From Rhynchonema sp. JSB1_4 (taxonomy: Eukaryota > Nematoda > Chromadorea > Monhysterida > Xyalidae): a DNA stretch of 64,000 nt. The notes under the pieces are model-generated. The model searched no databases, had not been told where the DNA came from, and worked only from the letters and a program-made list of their open reading frames with translations. Position 1 is the stretch's first letter. Every line of letters begins with the position of its first letter. Shown one piece after another: positions 61,601 through 64,000 of this stretch. A program made the position numbers and the translations under genes. The stretch spans positions 1-64,000 of the forward strand of contig JASAMV010006547.1 in NCBI GenBank assembly GCA_030248065.1, read 5' to 3'.

Positions 61601-63939
61601 ACATTCCAAAGTGCTGGATTGCACGTGCACAACGCAAAACATTGGTGTGCACGCATAAATCCCACTGTTTCTCCAATATTGCTGCAATTACAATACACAA
61701 TTGTTTGCAGAATGCATCCGCGCACCTGGTCAATATGGGCGTTCCCATTCTTCTTCTCCGTCGCCATCTATTGCTACGAAGGCGCTGGCATGATACTCTC
61801 GTTAGAATATTCACTGGCCAAACCGCACAGGCATCTCTTCAAACAGTTCGGTTACTGGTTTGGGCTGCTGTCTTGTGTTTTTTTGGTTGTCTTTGATTGA
61901 AAGTTTATGTGAGGACCAATCGATTTAGTATTCAAACAGGTCGCCATAAAATTTCATTTTTTTTCAATTGCTAGCAATTCAATCCATAGGGTTTCTAATT
62001 CTAGCAGACTAAATTTTGGGCCACGGCGCGTAAAAATGCTACGTCTGGCATTTGGAATTTTAGTATAGGACTCGGTGACACCTGAAAAAAACCGGGGATT
62101 TTGCTGATCGATGCATCTGGATTTCATTTGAATTAACAACCATGATCATCATCGTTATCTGCAGATATTTCCTGTCCGTCATATCAGTGGTGACCATGCT
62201 GTACATCATGTTTGGCGTGTGCGGCTATCTGGTGCGTTTCTGTTCGATTTTCTTCATTTTTTCTCAATTTATGTCAGAAATCGAAATAAATTTCTGTGAT
62301 TTCTCGCTTGCAGTCGTTCGGCCCGCACACCAACGCTATCATCACGCTGAATTTACCACAAGGTTTGGTGCACGACGGGTTTTCATAGCAAAATCTCAAA
62401 AGAAAAACAACTTGTTTTCAGGCTCGGGCAGCCTCGATTTTGCAATGATGGTCAAACTGAGTCTGTCGATCGGGCTGTTTTTCACTTATCCAGGTCGGTA
62501 GCTTTTTTCTTGGTGTTTTTTAGGCGATTTTGGATTTGTTAGTTGTACTCTTATTTCAGTTATGATGTTTCCGGTGAACGAATTGCTGCAGAAGATGTTG
62601 TTTGATTCGCTGCCGGCGCATCTGAGCGGCAGTACCTATTTCTGCGAGGTGGGTGGGTTGATGCTTGTCGGTGGATTAAAGAACATAAATTAGGTCGAAT
62701 AAAATGTCGGGTGGGTGTCGCGAAGATTAGCTGGATATTGACCAAGTTTGTACAGTAACTTATTTTTCTTTCACTGACACACCATCCGAACACGTATTCG
62801 AATTGATTTGTTCATTTCTTCTGCCTTTCTTTTGTTAAGCGTAAAACATTTTCTGGTGCTATGACCAGATCCTCCAGACAGCCAGTGATGTAAGGGAGCT
62901 GCTATTGCCCCATCCTGTACATTTTGAGAGAGACAACTTTTGGCCTGGCTAAAATATCGGGAAAAAAACGTATTTTTGGTAAATATATTTTTCCGGAAAA
63001 ATCGCAATTATGTACGTATAGTCAAGTCAGCGTTGTGCCCACCATTGCGTATGGTTAAAGTCAAGCACTAAATTACGACGCCAACAAACCAACTTACGAT
63101 TTTTTCGTTCCGGATATGACGTCGTGGTGCACCTGAAAGCAGGGAGCGCTTCCGGAGATTCCATCATAAGATCATTCGGAGCGAAAATTGCCATCTGTTT
63201 TTTCATGAGCATTGCTCATTATCTCGTTTTTTATGTGTTTTTTTTCAATTGAATTCCTCATTACCCCGTTTTTTTTCTCAAAATCGATTGCAGAACATCC
63301 TGCGTCTCTGCCTCGTCGCGACCACCGGCTTCATCGTTGTGTGCATTCCGTCGTTCGCTGATCTGATGGCGCTCATTGGCGCCTCGTGCTGCACGTTGTT
63401 GGCATTCATCATGCCGGCGCTGTTCCACTACAAACTGCATCACAGGTTGGCTGGGATTGGGCTGGTGTGTTCGCCGCACTGACGAAGACCCGGTGCACCA
63501 CCACCGCCCGTCTGTGAATGCAGGTCGCGAGACGGGCAACGAGAAAAGCACGTTGTTGAACAAGTCGCCTCCGATTGCTTTTTAAGGGGGTGGTATTTTG
63601 GTGGTCGGTCCTGTCTCGGTCACGTGAGTTAATAATACCTAATTATTTGGAGCCATAAAATTAGGTTATAATCTCAATCTCACTTTTGTTCGGTGAAGTG
63701 GTTTTTGTTTCATGTCACTCCATTCCACTTGTACGTATTGTATTTTTTATTCGTTCTCACGTTGTTGGGCTAACACTGAAATACTGCCCCGTGTATTTTG
63801 ATATCAGTAACCAAGAGAACAAACATCGGCCACCGCCTGGTTGCCTCCGACCGATTTCAATTTGGGTAATTTATTTCAGAAGTCTGACTCGATCAGCGTT
63901 GGCGCTCGATTATTGGTTGATCATTTTCGGCGTGCTCGC
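58610..63939 (+). CDS. SLC36/AVT3-type amino-acid transporter, 3' end outside the window
   Basis: Exons: 58603-58726 (ATG at 58610), 59225-59274, 59348-59538, 60219-60284, 60682-60829, 61174-61257, 61711-61830, 62165-62231, 62314-62362, 62422-62493, 62560-62648, 63294-63445, 63880-63939 and beyond: 421 codons here. The family (AAAP superfamily, about 11 membrane segments) moves small neutral amino acids, often with protons, across plasma or lysosomal membranes. Landmarks: first membrane segment FISFIGAGVLGLPYAF, GFCCAYLIFITEN, FWFDFDH, YCYEGAGMILSLE, TLNLPQGS, SIGLFFTYPVMMFP. The region between segments 2 and 3 carries a charged insert (about 60-110) with DESIMRSTTRRM. The start is provisional, since an acceptor precedes it at 58602. 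To keep frame the seventh exon must end at 61830 with a GC donor; GT donors at 61851 and 61858 give a shifted frame or a stop. The identity is clear, the exact subfamily is not. Confidence 0.87.
60420..60615. mobile_element. MITE with CAGACGCAGGGGAACTGC ends
   Basis: Inverted repeats of about 70 bp: CAGACGCAGGGGAACTGC faces GCAGTTCCGCTGCATCTG, with GTTCGAAGTCGAGGCAGGC paired to GCCTGCCTCGACTTCGAAC. TA flanks each side. It ends 66 nt before a transporter exon (60682). Confidence 0.82.
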
Positions 63940-64000
63940 GTGAGTGTTTTCTCTTTTTTCTGATTTATTTTCAGAATTTTGAACTCAATTTTTTCCGTAA

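Overview
This is a nuclear genomic window from an intron-rich animal. All recognisable genes lie on the + strand: the 3' part of ribosomal protein RPS14, a complete class V P4-ATPase (ATP10 type), a complete kinesin-1 heavy chain (KIF5 type), a tiny complete gene for mitochondrial ATP synthase subunit epsilon, and most of a SLC36/AVT3-type amino-acid transporter that runs off the right edge. The exons were joined by hand. Splice phases agree throughout, at one place only by using a GC donor. The kinesin wording after the neck (EWVNL), the RPS14 wording ([17 protein letters not shown]) and the kinesin neck (AEEWKRRYE) look ecdysozoan and lean towards nematodes. This is an inference from remembered family sequences, not a search. 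The window has no bacterial, organellar or CRISPR content.

Layout. 1-2965: motif-array repeats and a ~650 bp tandem duplication, upstream of and within a 5' intron of RPS14. 2966-4448: the last three RPS14 exons. 4449-10091: intergenic, with two hAT-like elements and a 192-nt stretch without any G. 10092-30464: ATP10, 35 exons. 30465-37794: intergenic, a dense cluster of nested transposons, a tRNA-like SINE-type sequence and a non-LTR retrotransposon remnant. 37795-54119: kinesin-1, 22 exons plus one candidate 45-nt microexon. 54120-57291: intergenic with several MITEs. 57292-57893: ATP synthase epsilon, two exons. 58610 to the edge: amino-acid transporter.

The genes are housekeeping or membrane-traffic genes with no shared pathway: translation, lipid flipping, microtubule transport, F1 ATPase and amino-acid transport. 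What stands out is the non-coding part. At least twenty short non-autonomous transposons, most with an exact or near-exact 8-bp target-site duplication (hAT signature), fill introns and spacers. Several sit within 9-40 nt of exon edges, and two landed inside 5' splice donors while leaving a usable donor behind. Many families carry opposed arrays of a short G-rich motif (TGTCGGG, TATCGGG, GGATACC, TATTGG).

The 5' splice sites are unusual: by hand count half of 70 GT donors have a pyrimidine at +3, and GTTGGN is a recurrent class. The most biologically suggestive item is a candidate basic microexon that would enlarge loop 12 of the kinesin-1 motor domain, in the manner of a kinesin-3 K-loop.
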